A stretch of 40,651 bases of DNA from contig CAITUP010000044.1 of the NCBI GenBank assembly GCA_903895595.1, positions 1-40,651 on the forward strand, written 5' to 3'. The position numbers were made by a program, and so were the translations under genes. The stretch comes from an uncultured Acetobacteraceae bacterium. GTDB taxonomy: Bacteria; Pseudomonadota; Alphaproteobacteria; Acetobacterales; Acetobacteraceae. Under the pieces are notes generated by a model. That model was not told the origin of the DNA. It ran no database searches and worked only from the letters and a program-made list of their open reading frames with translations. Positions 32,881-40,651 of this stretch are shown here, piece after piece (position 1 is the first letter of the stretch; every line of letters begins with the position of its first letter).

Positions 32881-33180
32881 ATGCACGATATTCCAGAAAC
32901 CTGCGTCGCCTTCCTGCGATCACTGGATCGGCCTAGAGGCCGCCCAATCCGCTCGGGTTACGCCGGCAGTAAACCCGCGCACGACATGTTTTGGGAGCTT
33001 TCCTGCCGCAGCTACGGTTGGGTCAAGATCGCGGGCGAACGTCTGCTGCTGACGTCGGCGGGACGCGCTATCCTGCGCACCGCGCAATCGGAAACGACAC
33101 TGTTCGAATCCGTACCGTCGATCATGCATGGCCTAACGGCGTCGTGGCTGAGCAACCCGTCCGGGATGCTCAGCCAGTAA
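32881..33180 (+). CDS. Small hypothetical protein, possibly winged-helix-like
   Basis: This is a 99-residue basic protein with an ATG behind AGAGGA. It starts MHDIPETCVAFLRSLDRP and contains WVKIAGERLLLTSAGRAILRTA. That last stretch resembles the wing-plus-helix end (LTxxGRxxL) of winged helix-turn-helix proteins, but the resemblance is short. I do not recognise a family. The upstream RpoN-type promoter and the separate leader argue that it is a real gene. It ends 7 bp from the stop of the convergent surface-protein gene. In the 120-base leader a 23-codon ORF (32788-32859) is possible but unsupported. Confidence 0.6.
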   Translation: MHDIPETCVAFLRSLDRPRGRPIRSGYAGSKPAHDMFWELSCRSYGWVKIAGERLLLTSAGRAILRTAQSETTLFESVPSIMHGLTASWLSNPSGMLSQ

Positions 33181-33187
33181 ACCGAGG

Positions 33188-36100
33188 TCAGTGGAGCGTG
33201 GTGATGGCGAAGTTGGCGGTCCCGTTCGAGTAGAGCGCCGCGGACGCTCCCGACACCGTCGCCCCGTTGAGGCCGATCGAGTTGACATACAGATTGCGGT
33301 CGGTCGAGGACGTGCCGCCGTAGGCATCGTTGGTGAATTGGACGCCGACCGTGTGCGACCCCGCGCCGAAATTGCCGGAGAACGCGAACGCTTGGCTGCC
33401 GCTGCTGCTGTGCAAGGCACTGACGGATTGCGCCGTCGAGATCTGCTTGCCGTCGATGAACAACATGAACTGCGCATCGCCGTTGTAGGCATCTTCGGAC
33501 AGGTTCAGCGTCAGCACGTCCGCCACGGTTGCCGCGGTGGCCGTCGATCCGCCAACCGCGAACGTGCTCGTGCCGGCCGAGTAAAGCGCCGCGGCGGTGT
33601 TGGCGTAGGTCGTGCCGTCGTAGTTGATCGAGTTCACGTACAGGTTGCGATCCCCGCCGTTGCAGCCGCCGGAGGCATCGTTGATGAACGAGATACCGAC
33701 CTGCTGGATGCCGCTGCCCCAGTTGCCATTCAGCACGAACACCTCGCCATCGCCGTTACAATGCAGGGCGTTAACCGTCATGGCGCCGCCAACCTGTTGG
33801 CCATTGACGGTGACGGTGAACTGCGCGTCGCCCTGGTAGGCATCTTCGGACATGTGCAGGGTCAACGTGTCGCCGGACGAACCCGACCCGGTTCCCGTGG
33901 TGGATCCGCATGTGCTGTTCGACAGATACCCGCCATTGCTGCCGACATAGCCGGACAGGGTCAGGCTGCCGACCTGGTCGCCCAGATGCATCGCCTGGCT
34001 GCCGCTGGTGTTGTAGGCGATCGTCTGAGACGGGGCTTGCCCGGCGAGGAAGGCCGCCTGGCTGGCGAAAACATAGGCGTAGACATCCGCCCCAGCGGTG
34101 GTGCTGAAGTGGTTGTTCGGCGCCGCGACCGGTGTATTGGTCAGCACGTTTTGGGTCGCGTCGGCATAGATCTGCTCGCCCGCGATAACCGAGCCTTTAA
34201 AGTAGACCGTGGCGTTGGTCGCGAACGGCGCATTTTGGTTGGAGATTACAACGTACGCCATTTGCGCGCTGTTGCTGCCGGTGACCGTGCCAAGCCCGGC
34301 CTGCACCTGCTTGAGCGCGATAACGTTGCTCGGGTTGTAGGTGAACTCCAGCGTCTGCGCGGTGCCGTAGATCGACGTCAGGCTGGCCGTCGGCACGGCG
34401 CCGCCAACCGTAACGTTGGAGCAGCCGTTGAGGATCTGCACTTCCTTGGTGTCGGTCGCGGTTACGGTGGAGCCCGCCGCGGTGGTCGCGGTGACCGTCA
34501 CCGTGTCGGCCGCGCCGTGGATGCCCGTGGTGGCGAACCCGAGCGTGCCGCCGCCACAGCTGGCCTGATCGATGTTGCCTTCGCACAGCGTGCCGTAGCC
34601 CGACGAATAGCAGCCGTACGATCCGACGTAATAGTCGTCGCCGCTGTAGCTGTAGCCGCAGCCGCTATAGCCGTCCGAGTATGTGTAACCGCCGCTGTTG
34701 CAGCCGACATACTGGTTTTCCGCCGAGCCGGCGGTGTCGTAATCGGAACCGTTCCAGCCACTGCAGCTGTAGTTGGAACTGCTGTAACCGCAGCCACCCC
34801 AGGACTGATAGCCGCCCGTGTTGCAGGTGCCATTCCAGCCATAGCCGTTATGATCGACGTTGCCGCCGCAACCGTAATCGCCGGTGTTGTCGCAAACCTT
34901 CACGCCGATCTGGTTGTAGTCGGTGCAGCCGTTATGGCCGTTCTGGTTGAAGTTGCTGTAGCCCTGGCAAGACGCATCCCACGACAGGCAGGACGAGCCG
35001 CAGTTGTTGGACGTCTGGCTCACGCTCCAGGTAATCGTCTTGCCATTGAAGTTGCAGCCGCTCGGGATCGTGACCGGCATACCGGTCATGTACACGTTGC
35101 CGGGATCCTGGCCGGCCGGCAGCACGGTGACCCAACGGTTGTTGGTCGTGTCGAAATGCGTCGTGGCCTGGGTGCAGGTGTTGGAGAATTCCACCACCGC
35201 GTCGGGCATCTTCTCGACCAGATTGGTCCCGTTCGGGCCGCCGCCGGTAATGGTGCAGGTGACCCCCTTGAAGGTGTAGGTCGCACCGTTGGCGAAGGAC
35301 GTCGGGTTGAACGTGGCGCTCAGCCACGCGACATGGCCGGCCGACAGGTTGGTGTCGCAGGCGGTGAAGTGCATCGACCCACCCTGCGTGCCACCGCTGT
35401 CGCCGCAGTTGCCGGATGTGTGCTGGTTTTCAGCCGTGCCGGCGCAGTCGCTGCTGGAGCCGATCCAGCCGCACTGGTTCTGCGCATAATTGTCGGATGC
35501 GCAGTAGCCGGAGCCGTTCCAGCCATAGCCGGTATCGGTGCAGCCGCCATCGCCGTAGGAGCTATGGTTGTCGCAGACCTTCACGCCGATCTGGTTGTAG
35601 TCGGTGTTGCCGTTGCAGCCGTTGGCATTGAAGGACTGGTAGCCCTGGCAATCGCCCTTCCAGGAAACGCTGGAGATGCCGCAGTTGTTCGACGCATCGT
35701 CCACCGTCCAGGTGCAGGTGGCACCGGACAGGTTGCAGCCAGCCGGCACCTGAACCGGCACGCCCGTGCAGAACACGTTGCCGGGGTTGCTGTTGGCCGG
35801 GATCGTGGTGATCCAGCAGTTGCTGTCGGAGTCGTAGTGCGTCGACGCCTGCTTGCAGGAAGAGGAGAATTGCACGATCGAGTCGCCGCATTTCTCGACC
35901 AACGGGGTGGACCCCACGCCGCCGCCGGTGATGGTGCACTTGACGCCTTGGAAGACGTACCGCGCGCCGTCCGCGCAGGAGGTCGGGTTGAACGTGGTGC
36001 TGAACCACGCGGTGCAGCCGGAACCGAGGTTGGTGCCGGTTACGGTGTGGCTCACGCAGCCGTTGGTGCCCGCGTTGCACGCGATCTGGTTGACGACCTC

Positions 36101-37261
36101 GGTGTATTTCCAGGTCTCACCGACATCCAGGATGCCATTGCGATTGACGTCGCCGACATTGTAGTTGCAGTTCAGCACGGCCTTCGGCGTCGTCAGGTCC
36201 GGCGCTGCCGCGGTGCCGATGTTGTCGGTGATCTTAACGTTGGACAGCGCGACTGTCCCGCTGTTGGTGACCGAGAAGTTGTAGGTGATCTGCCCGCAGG
36301 AACTGACCACGACATTGCAAGGGGTCTTCAACACGGTAATGCCGCCGCCGCCGTTGGTCGCGGCAACCAAACCGGCCTCTGCATTGTGGTAGGCCTGACC
36401 GGCGGTCAGCGTGATCGGACCGGTGATGCCGGTCAGTTGGTTGGCGCTGCTGTTGATACCCGCGTTCGTGCCGACCCCCTGGGTCGTAAACGCGTAGCCA
36501 TTCGGCGTGACGAACCCGACCTCATAGGTGCCGGCCACGATGTTGTTGAAGGAATAGCGGCCATTGGCGCCCGTCGTAGTGGTCGCGATGATGTGGGTAC
36601 CGGTGGCGTCCAGCAATTCCACGGTCACACCGGCAACACCCGGACCACCGTCGAAGCCTGCGTCTTCCAACCCGTCGCGGTTCGTATCCAGGAACACGAT
36701 ATCGCCGATCGAACACAGTTGAGACTTGTCGATCGTGCCGAAATTCTGCTGCACGTCGCTGGCGGACACCATCGATGAGGCATTGCCCGCCGACGTCACG
36801 GCCATCGTCCACGTGACCCGAACATTCACCGACGAATAGCCCTGCGCGAATGTTACCGGAACTGAACTGGTGTTCGATGCGTTCAGCGACAGCGTGCTGA
36901 TCAGATTGCCGCCGGTATCGAACACCTGCTCCACCGCGCTGAACACGTCGGCCGACAGGTTGGTGCCCACCAGCGACACCAAATAGCTGGCGTCCATCTC
37001 ATAAATCAGCTGAGACGCGCTGGTGGACGCCACGTTGTAGGTAAAGACGTTGACCTGCGACGAATTCGCCCCCGATGCGCTGGCGGAAAAGGCGGTCAAT
37101 TCCATCCCGGACAACCCAAACGCATCCGTATCCGTCAGCACGAACGAATTCGTGGAGTCGTAGCCCTGTGTCGAGCCCAAATCGGTCTGGGTGTCGACGA
37201 TGTTGGTGATCGACAGAAAGCCGACTGCCAAGCTGCCGAGGTTTTGGGTTGTCGTGGTCAT
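33188..37261 (-). CDS. Giant modular surface protein: SdrD-B / DUF11-like / Cys-Tyr-Gly-rich / two CBM60-like modules
   Basis: The product is 1357 residues from the ATG at 37261 behind AGGTGG, with no classical signal peptide. The N-terminal ~190 residues are Ser/Thr/Asn-rich. Residues about 190-300 are an SdrD B-like (Cna-type) module with IGDIVFLDTNRDGLEDAG and GRYSFNNIVAGTYEVGF. A DUF11-like part (ITVLKTPCNVVV, YNFSVTNSGTVALSNVKITDN) follows. Then comes a long segment with two related ~200-residue blocks containing FNPTS, CTITGGG, DPGN and DYNQIGVKVCDN, ending in a cysteine/tyrosine/glycine-rich stretch. The last ~230 residues are two tandem SEDAYxGDAQF modules (near 1139 and 1254) like Ca-dependent xylan-binding CBM60. 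It is likely secreted and glycan-binding; the secretion route is unknown. Confidence 0.88.
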   Translation of the reverse strand: MTTTTQNLGSLAVGFLSITNIVDTQTDLGSTQGYDSTNSFVLTDTDAFGLSGMELTAFSASASGANSSQVNVFTYNVASTSASQLIYEMDASYLVSLVGTNLSADVFSAVEQVFDTGGNLISTLSLNASNTSSVPVTFAQGYSSVNVRVTWTMAVTSAGNASSMVSASDVQQNFGTIDKSQLCSIGDIVFLDTNRDGLEDAGFDGGPGVAGVTVELLDATGTHIIATTTTGANGRYSFNNIVAGTYEVGFVTPNGYAFTTQGVGTNAGINSSANQLTGITGPITLTAGQAYHNAEAGLVAATNGGGGITVLKTPCNVVVSSCGQITYNFSVTNSGTVALSNVKITDNIGTAAAPDLTTPKAVLNCNYNVGDVNRNGILDVGETWKYTEVVNQIACNAGTNGCVSHTVTGTNLGSGCTAWFSTTFNPTSCADGARYVFQGVKCTITGGGVGSTPLVEKCGDSIVQFSSSCKQASTHYDSDSNCWITTIPANSNPGNVFCTGVPVQVPAGCNLSGATCTWTVDDASNNCGISSVSWKGDCQGYQSFNANGCNGNTDYNQIGVKVCDNHSSYGDGGCTDTGYGWNGSGYCASDNYAQNQCGWIGSSSDCAGTAENQHTSGNCGDSGGTQGGSMHFTACDTNLSAGHVAWLSATFNPTSFANGATYTFKGVTCTITGGGPNGTNLVEKMPDAVVEFSNTCTQATTHFDTTNNRWVTVLPAGQDPGNVYMTGMPVTIPSGCNFNGKTITWSVSQTSNNCGSSCLSWDASCQGYSNFNQNGHNGCTDYNQIGVKVCDNTGDYGCGGNVDHNGYGWNGTCNTGGYQSWGGCGYSSSNYSCSGWNGSDYDTAGSAENQYVGCNSGGYTYSDGYSGCGYSYSGDDYYVGSYGCYSSGYGTLCEGNIDQASCGGGTLGFATTGIHGAADTVTVTATTAAGSTVTATDTKEVQILNGCSNVTVGGAVPTASLTSIYGTAQTLEFTYNPSNVIALKQVQAGLGTVTGSNSAQMAYVVISNQNAPFATNATVYFKGSVIAGEQIYADATQNVLTNTPVAAPNNHFSTTAGADVYAYVFASQAAFLAGQAPSQTIAYNTSGSQAMHLGDQVGSLTLSGYVGSNGGYLSNSTCGSTTGTGSGSSGDTLTLHMSEDAYQGDAQFTVTVNGQQVGGAMTVNALHCNGDGEVFVLNGNWGSGIQQVGISFINDASGGCNGGDRNLYVNSINYDGTTYANTAAALYSAGTSTFAVGGSTATAATVADVLTLNLSEDAYNGDAQFMLFIDGKQISTAQSVSALHSSSGSQAFAFSGNFGAGSHTVGVQFTNDAYGGTSSTDRNLYVNSIGLNGATVSGASAALYSNGTANFAITTLH

Positions 37262-37925
37262 GTCATTCCACCTGTCAGAAGTGAATGGATGGGATCGCGG
37301 AAACGTCCGGGCAGCGGACCTCAACACCGAGACATTGCGCCAGCACGACCGGCTCGGGCGTCCCAAGCATTTCGTAACGGTGACATGTCGTACGGCTCAT
37401 CGGTCCCTGATCTCCCAACATCGGCCCCAACCTCGCTTGTCCGGCATTCCGGCGGCTGCAAGCTCAACGTGGGTTCTGGTTTACCGCCGCGAATCAGATT
37501 TGTAAACTATAAATACAATTCGATCTTTTTTTGGACATACCAGGCACATCCACTCAGATCGAACTTGGCGATACAATGTATCGAGGTGAAAACCGCGCAA
37601 ATACAGCGGCGCATACAACTATAGGAGGAGGTGGACACACGCTATAGTCGCCAGAGCGCCTGGCCTCCATCCCGCATTCGTCGATCAAAGGGGTCGAAAT
37701 GGCAGAATTCCGCACTTCGGGCCACCTTGCGGGGCAGCGATGCAGACCCGCCTGACCGCAGCGGCGCGAATCGCGATCAACGCCTTGGATTTCGCCGCAT
37801 GCCACGACTGGCAACGCAATAATGTGCGATAGGAGGTTGTATGCGGAAATCGGTTGGCGGGAGAGATTTCGGAAAGAAATATGCGAGCCCTGCCAAACAC
37901 AAAGGGCCGTCAGATCACGATATTG
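37262..37925. promoter_or_regulatory. 664-bp gene-free regulatory region with inverted repeats
   Basis: This AT-enriched stretch lies upstream of the surface-protein gene and beyond the 3' end of a PEP-CTERM gene. It contains TTCGATCT at 37519-37526 mirrored by AGATCGAA at 37556-37563, and the 15-base palindrome CGATACA-A-TGTATCG at 37569-37583. These look like transcription-factor sites. Several short ORFs exist on the plus strand. One at 37841 follows AGGAGG, but its second half is antisense to the PEP-CTERM gene, so I do not call it. Confidence 0.4.
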
Positions 37926-38726
37926 TTACCGGCGCCGACGCCGCCGAGCCGCCGCCAACCCGGCCAAACCAACCCCGAACATCGCCAGCGTTGCCGGCTC
38001 AGGAGTCTTATACGTCTGCGTCACATTGGCCAGGGTCATCGTATAGCCACTGACCGGCGTCAGGTTGATGTCCTTCTGCACGACGAAGGCCGTGCTGGGC
38101 GTCGTGAGGTTGACGTTGGAGGAAACGGTGCCGCTGTAAATATGGCTCGGCAGCTGTCCCAAATTCATGGACGGAACGGTCGCGGTCTCGATCGGGCTGG
38201 TCGACTGAACGTTCTCGGCCATGCTCACATCGCCCAGGGTCGCTGTGGTCGGCGTTCCCGATACCGACCCCGTCAGGCTTCCGCCGACATTGCTGACTTT
38301 CTGCGTACCGGTCGTGATCGTGAGTTTCAGCGTTATGTCGTCCACACCCGCGCTTTCGAGGATGGTAACGCCCGTGTCCAACCGCTTAACCGTATTGGCC
38401 GTGCTGAAAATCGCGCCGGTCGTATTGCCCGTCCCGACTGTGCCGATGATCTCGATTTGCGGAGAAGTCCCCGTGGATCCCGGCCCGACGATCAACTGCA
38501 GGTTGAGAATGCTGCAACCGCCCATCGCGGAATTCACCGCGACACCGCCGATCTTCGCGACACAGTAGGTGGCCGTGATGGTCAACCCACCGACCGTGAC
38601 GCTGCCGCCCGTTCCAGCACCGAGCGCAGTCGTGCTCCAAAGCGCGACGGCGCCGGCCGGTTGCGCGAAGCCGCACAGGCTCAGCACCACCGCCGCAACT
38701 CCGATCCATCCTTTGGCACGCAGCAT
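37926..38726 (-). CDS. PEP-CTERM sorting domain-containing protein (second)
   Basis: The product is 266 residues from the ATG at 38726 behind GGAGAC. The signal peptide is MLRAKGWIGVAAVVLSLCGFAQPAGA. The mature part is Thr/Ser/Gly-rich beta-type sequence with two cysteines (TYCVAK, GGCSIL). The C-terminus has the full sorting signal: TPEPATLAMFG, a hydrophobic helix, and the basic tail RRRRRR. The architecture is the same as the protein at 7520-8260, but there is no clear sequence similarity outside the sorting signal. The parvulin gene upstream on the same strand is 212 bp away. Confidence 0.88.
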   Translation of the reverse strand: MLRAKGWIGVAAVVLSLCGFAQPAGAVALWSTTALGAGTGGSVTVGGLTITATYCVAKIGGVAVNSAMGGCSILNLQLIVGPGSTGTSPQIEIIGTVGTGNTTGAIFSTANTVKRLDTGVTILESAGVDDITLKLTITTGTQKVSNVGGSLTGSVSGTPTTATLGDVSMAENVQSTSPIETATVPSMNLGQLPSHIYSGTVSSNVNLTTPSTAFVVQKDINLTPVSGYTMTLANVTQTYKTPEPATLAMFGVGLAGLAAARRRRRR

Positions 38727-38938
38727 CAAAGTCTCCTAACGCTTGATCGGCACGTCACCCGACAGCTCCGCCGACCCTTCGCCAACTTCGCGAAACTAGG
38801 GCATCACCACACATCTGTCAACACTAAGTGGCGAAAGTCGTATTTTTTAGACAAATTCTGAGGGCCCAAGCGATCGGCGCGCGGTACTTCCCCAGCCGTG
38901 CCGGTACCTATCGCACCGCGGCAGAAGGGAAAACAGGC

Positions 38939-39895
38939 TTATTTATCGACTTCCGGTCCCTTTCCGGTAATCGCGTATTCGCGGACCGTCACCTTATCCA
39001 GTGCCGCCTCGATCACGCTCAACACATTCTCCCGCTGTAGATAGTGCGTCAGGATACCACGCACGGCCGCGAACGGCGGAGTCGGCGCGTTCCGCCGTTC
39101 CTCCGTCTTCACGACATACCAAGCACCGACACTACGCACCGGATACGCTGCCATCTGGCCGGCTGGCAGGGAAAACGCGACTGCGCCAATCTCCGGCGTC
39201 AGCCCATCGCGGCCCGCGAAGGCGACTTCCCCGCCGATGGCAGCGGTCGGGTCCTTGCTGATCCGCCGCGCCACCGCCGCGAAATCCGCCCCTCCCTGGA
39301 TTTCCTTGATCGCGTCCAGAGCTTCCTTTTCCGTCCTGACCAAGATCAACCGGAACCGCACTTGGTCTTCCCCCGGTTTATCTTTCACGATCTTGTCATA
39401 CGCCGCCAGCAGCTTGTCCTCGGTAATGCGCGTGGACAGTTCACGCAGCAGGAACGCATTGGACAGGACCTGATCGGCCGCCGTCTGCATCTGCCGCTTG
39501 ACCAGAGGATCGTCATCCACGCCCGTTTGGTGACCGCGAATCACCATCGCCTGCCGCTCGATCAGGTCCCGGCGCGCTTGTTCGAACAGGACGTCGAACG
39601 GGCGTTGGCTGATGGCCAACGGAAGGTCGCGAATCGTGTCTCCCACCTGCCCGAGCGTGATCGGCCGTCCATCGACCTCGGCCACCACGGTCTGCGGCGC
39701 CTTCGCCATCATGCCCGCCACATCGTAGGTCGGCGTCTGCGTATCGAACGCCGGCTTCGTCAAATCGAGATTCGCCGCCGGAGAAACCGACGTCTGCTGC
39801 GCTTGTGCAGCCGGCAACGCCATCAGCGGCAGACAGAACATCACGGACAGGCGCAGTAAGGGAGCGGACAGGATTTTCACGCCAAGGAGCCTCAT
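38939..39895 (-). CDS. Periplasmic parvulin-type peptidyl-prolyl isomerase
   Basis: This 318-residue protein has an N-terminal signal peptide (LLRLSVMFCLPLMALPAAQA). A SurA/PrsA-like N-terminal region (VVAEVDGRPITLGQVGDTIRDLP, DLIERQAMVIRGHQ) precedes the parvulin domain at about residues 175-275. That domain has VRFRLILVRTEKEALDAIKEIQGGADFAAVARRIS, GGEVAFAGRDGLTPEIGAVAFSLPAGQ and YVVKTEERR. It assists folding of exported or outer-membrane proteins. It is divergent from the LLM oxidoreductase gene, with 55 bp between the starts. Confidence 0.92.
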   Translation of the reverse strand: MRLLGVKILSAPLLRLSVMFCLPLMALPAAQAQQTSVSPAANLDLTKPAFDTQTPTYDVAGMMAKAPQTVVAEVDGRPITLGQVGDTIRDLPLAISQRPFDVLFEQARRDLIERQAMVIRGHQTGVDDDPLVKRQMQTAADQVLSNAFLLRELSTRITEDKLLAAYDKIVKDKPGEDQVRFRLILVRTEKEALDAIKEIQGGADFAAVARRISKDPTAAIGGEVAFAGRDGLTPEIGAVAFSLPAGQMAAYPVRSVGAWYVVKTEERRNAPTPPFAAVRGILTHYLQRENVLSVIEAALDKVTVREYAITGKGPEVDK

Positions 39896-39950
39896 GGTTA
39901 AACTTCCAAATCTACGCGACGCTATAACCTATCACGAGGAATAACGGACC

Positions 39951-40457
39951 ATGAAATTCGGCATCCGCTACTGCAACACCGGCCGCTACACCGACCCCAC
40001 CCGAGCGGTGGAGCTGGTCCAGGCCGCCGAGGCCACGGGATTCGAATCGGCATGGACCGTCGAACACACCGTCATCCCCGCCGGCTATCAATCGGCGTAC
40101 CCCTATACAACCGACGGTCGTTTACCCGGCGGCGAGGGCGACTTCGTCTTGCCCGACCCGCAGATCTGGATGGCATGGGTCGCGGCGCATACGAAGACGA
40201 TCAAACTCGCGACCGGCATCCTGATCCTGCCACAACACAATCCCGTGATCTGTGCCAAACAAGTCGCGACTCTGGACTCAATGTCCGGTGGCCGCGTCCT
40301 GCTCGGCGTCGGAGTCGGCTGGCTGAAGGAAGAGTTCGAGGCGCTGGGCGTCCCCTTCGCCGAACGCGGCGCCAGGACCGAGGAATATATCCACGCTTTG
40401 CGCGCCCTGTGGACTAAGGTGGCCCCCAAACCCTGGACAGGAATCGGGGTGAGTTAA
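39951..40457 (+). pseudogene. LLM class F420-dependent-type oxidoreductase, 3'-truncated
   Basis: The first ~153 residues match the luciferase-like family: MKFGIRYCNTGRYTDP, GFESAWTVEHTVIP, IKLATGILILPQHNPV, KQVATLDSMSGGRVLLGVGVGWLKEEFEALGVPF and RTEEYIHALRALW. After ALRALW the sequence switches abruptly to KVAPKPWTGIGVS and stops. Relatives continue for another ~130-150 residues. The break is near 40414, where CCCCCAAACCCTGGACA begins a stretch resembling an IS3-group terminal repeat. Truncation by a mobile element is therefore likely, with the transposase beyond the window. Confidence 0.75.
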
Positions 40458-40563
40458 GAGAGACTCCCGCCAGTTCCAACTCCCCCTACCCGATCAAGGG
40501 GGTAACGGAATTATAGCGCCTTTTCTAATTCAATTGAAATCCCTTCTTTCTGTTGATGATGGG

Positions 40564-40611
40564 CCTGTGGGGATGTGGTCAACGCGCTTGCGTTGTCCAC
40601 ATATCCACAGG
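40564..40611. repeat. 22-bp inverted repeat with DnaA-box-like sequences
   Basis: Arms 40564-40585 and 40590-40611 pair with three mismatches around the loop GCTT. The right arm contains TTGTCCACA (40593-40601) and ATATCCACA (40601-40609), each one base from the DnaA box TTATCCACA. It could be part of an origin, a DnaA-titration site or a mobile-element end. The surrounding 40458-40651 shows no convincing gene. Confidence 0.55.
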
Positions 40612-40651
40612 TCTCTCGCGCCTCGAAAACTTCTCGCGGCGTCCGGTAACC

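Noticed and set aside
33191-36778. A 1195-codon open frame antisense to the giant surface protein
   Set aside because: It is rich in R, A, V and G with no domain, and it mirrors the GC-rich, repetitive coding strand. The minus-strand product has recognisable modules.
37631-37822. A 63-codon GTG ORF after AGGAGGAGG
   Set aside because: The codon usage is unlike its neighbours, there is no motif, and it lies in a region with other regulatory repeats.
37841-38053. A 70-codon ORF preceded by AGGAGG
   Set aside because: Only the first ~30 codons are outside the PEP-CTERM gene; the rest is its antisense. No family is recognised, so the SD-like sequence alone is not enough.
1-40651. Reverse transcriptase, Avd or AAC-rich template repeat for a diversity-generating retroelement
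   Set aside because: I looked for these because of the variable-region-like ends of the TIR-FGE genes, but none of the proteins or intergenic stretches matches. Any such element must be outside the window.
1-40651. CRISPR arrays, tRNA or rRNA genes
   Set aside because: No regularly spaced short direct repeats and no cloverleaf or rRNA-like sequence were noticed. The repeats present are palindromic REP or CTGGG-unit elements.

Overview
This window is high-GC DNA with NNC/NNG-biased codons. Gene content and style suggest an alphaproteobacterium, probably of the Rhodospirillales/Acetobacteraceae type. That placement is an inference from PEP-CTERM proteins, LLM monooxygenases, CBM60-type modules and overall gene style; there is no marker gene here to prove it. 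I see no rRNA, tRNA, CRISPR array, complete IS or prophage.

Layout. (1) 1-2.8 kb: a TIR-FGE protein on the minus strand with a large palindrome beyond its 3' end and REP elements behind its 5' end. (2) 2.87-6.4 kb: an SDR and two acyl-CoA dehydrogenases, probably a catabolic operon, then a small membrane protein. (3) 6.4-11 kb, minus strand: an LLM monooxygenase, a PEP-CTERM protein, and a two-gene unit of a metallo-beta-lactamase-fold hydrolase and a peptide-type substrate-binding protein. (4) 11.1-15 kb: an SsuABC/TauABC-like importer in an overlapping operon, followed after REP elements by a TauD-like dioxygenase. (5) 15-17.1 kb: a TVP38 membrane protein overlapping a mercuric-reductase-like flavoprotein. 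(6) 17.1-18.9 kb: a second CTGGG-rich palindrome and a second TIR-FGE gene. (7) 19-22.3 kb: an NtaA-type monooxygenase, OsmC and a membrane protein in one operon, facing a glutaredoxin-DinB gene with an in-frame TGA. (8) 22.4-27.4 kb: a RelE/HigB-HigA type toxin-antitoxin operon, a frameshifted pYEATS-like membrane protein and a SWIM-SNF2 helicase. (9) 27.5-33.2 kb: a GSA-like aminotransferase, an acyltransferase-SGNH protein, a D-aminoacylase-family hydrolase and a small protein behind a sigma-54-like promoter. (10) 33.2-40.65 kb: a giant SdrD/DUF11/CBM60 surface protein, a second PEP-CTERM protein, a parvulin and a truncated LLM oxidoreductase ending near a DnaA-box-like palindrome.

Most noteworthy. 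The two TIR-FGE genes both lack the FGE copper cysteines. Both end in a segment shaped like the variable region of a diversity-generating retroelement, and each is followed by a perfect GC-rich hairpin; no reverse transcriptase or template repeat is visible here. The glutaredoxin-DinB gene has TGA exactly where the family's first redox cysteine belongs, so it is either an undescribed selenoprotein or a freshly killed gene. The two TIR-FGE genes, the TA pair, the pYEATS-like protein and the SNF2 helicase give the window the flavour of bacterial conflict systems, set among xenobiotic or organosulfur catabolism genes.
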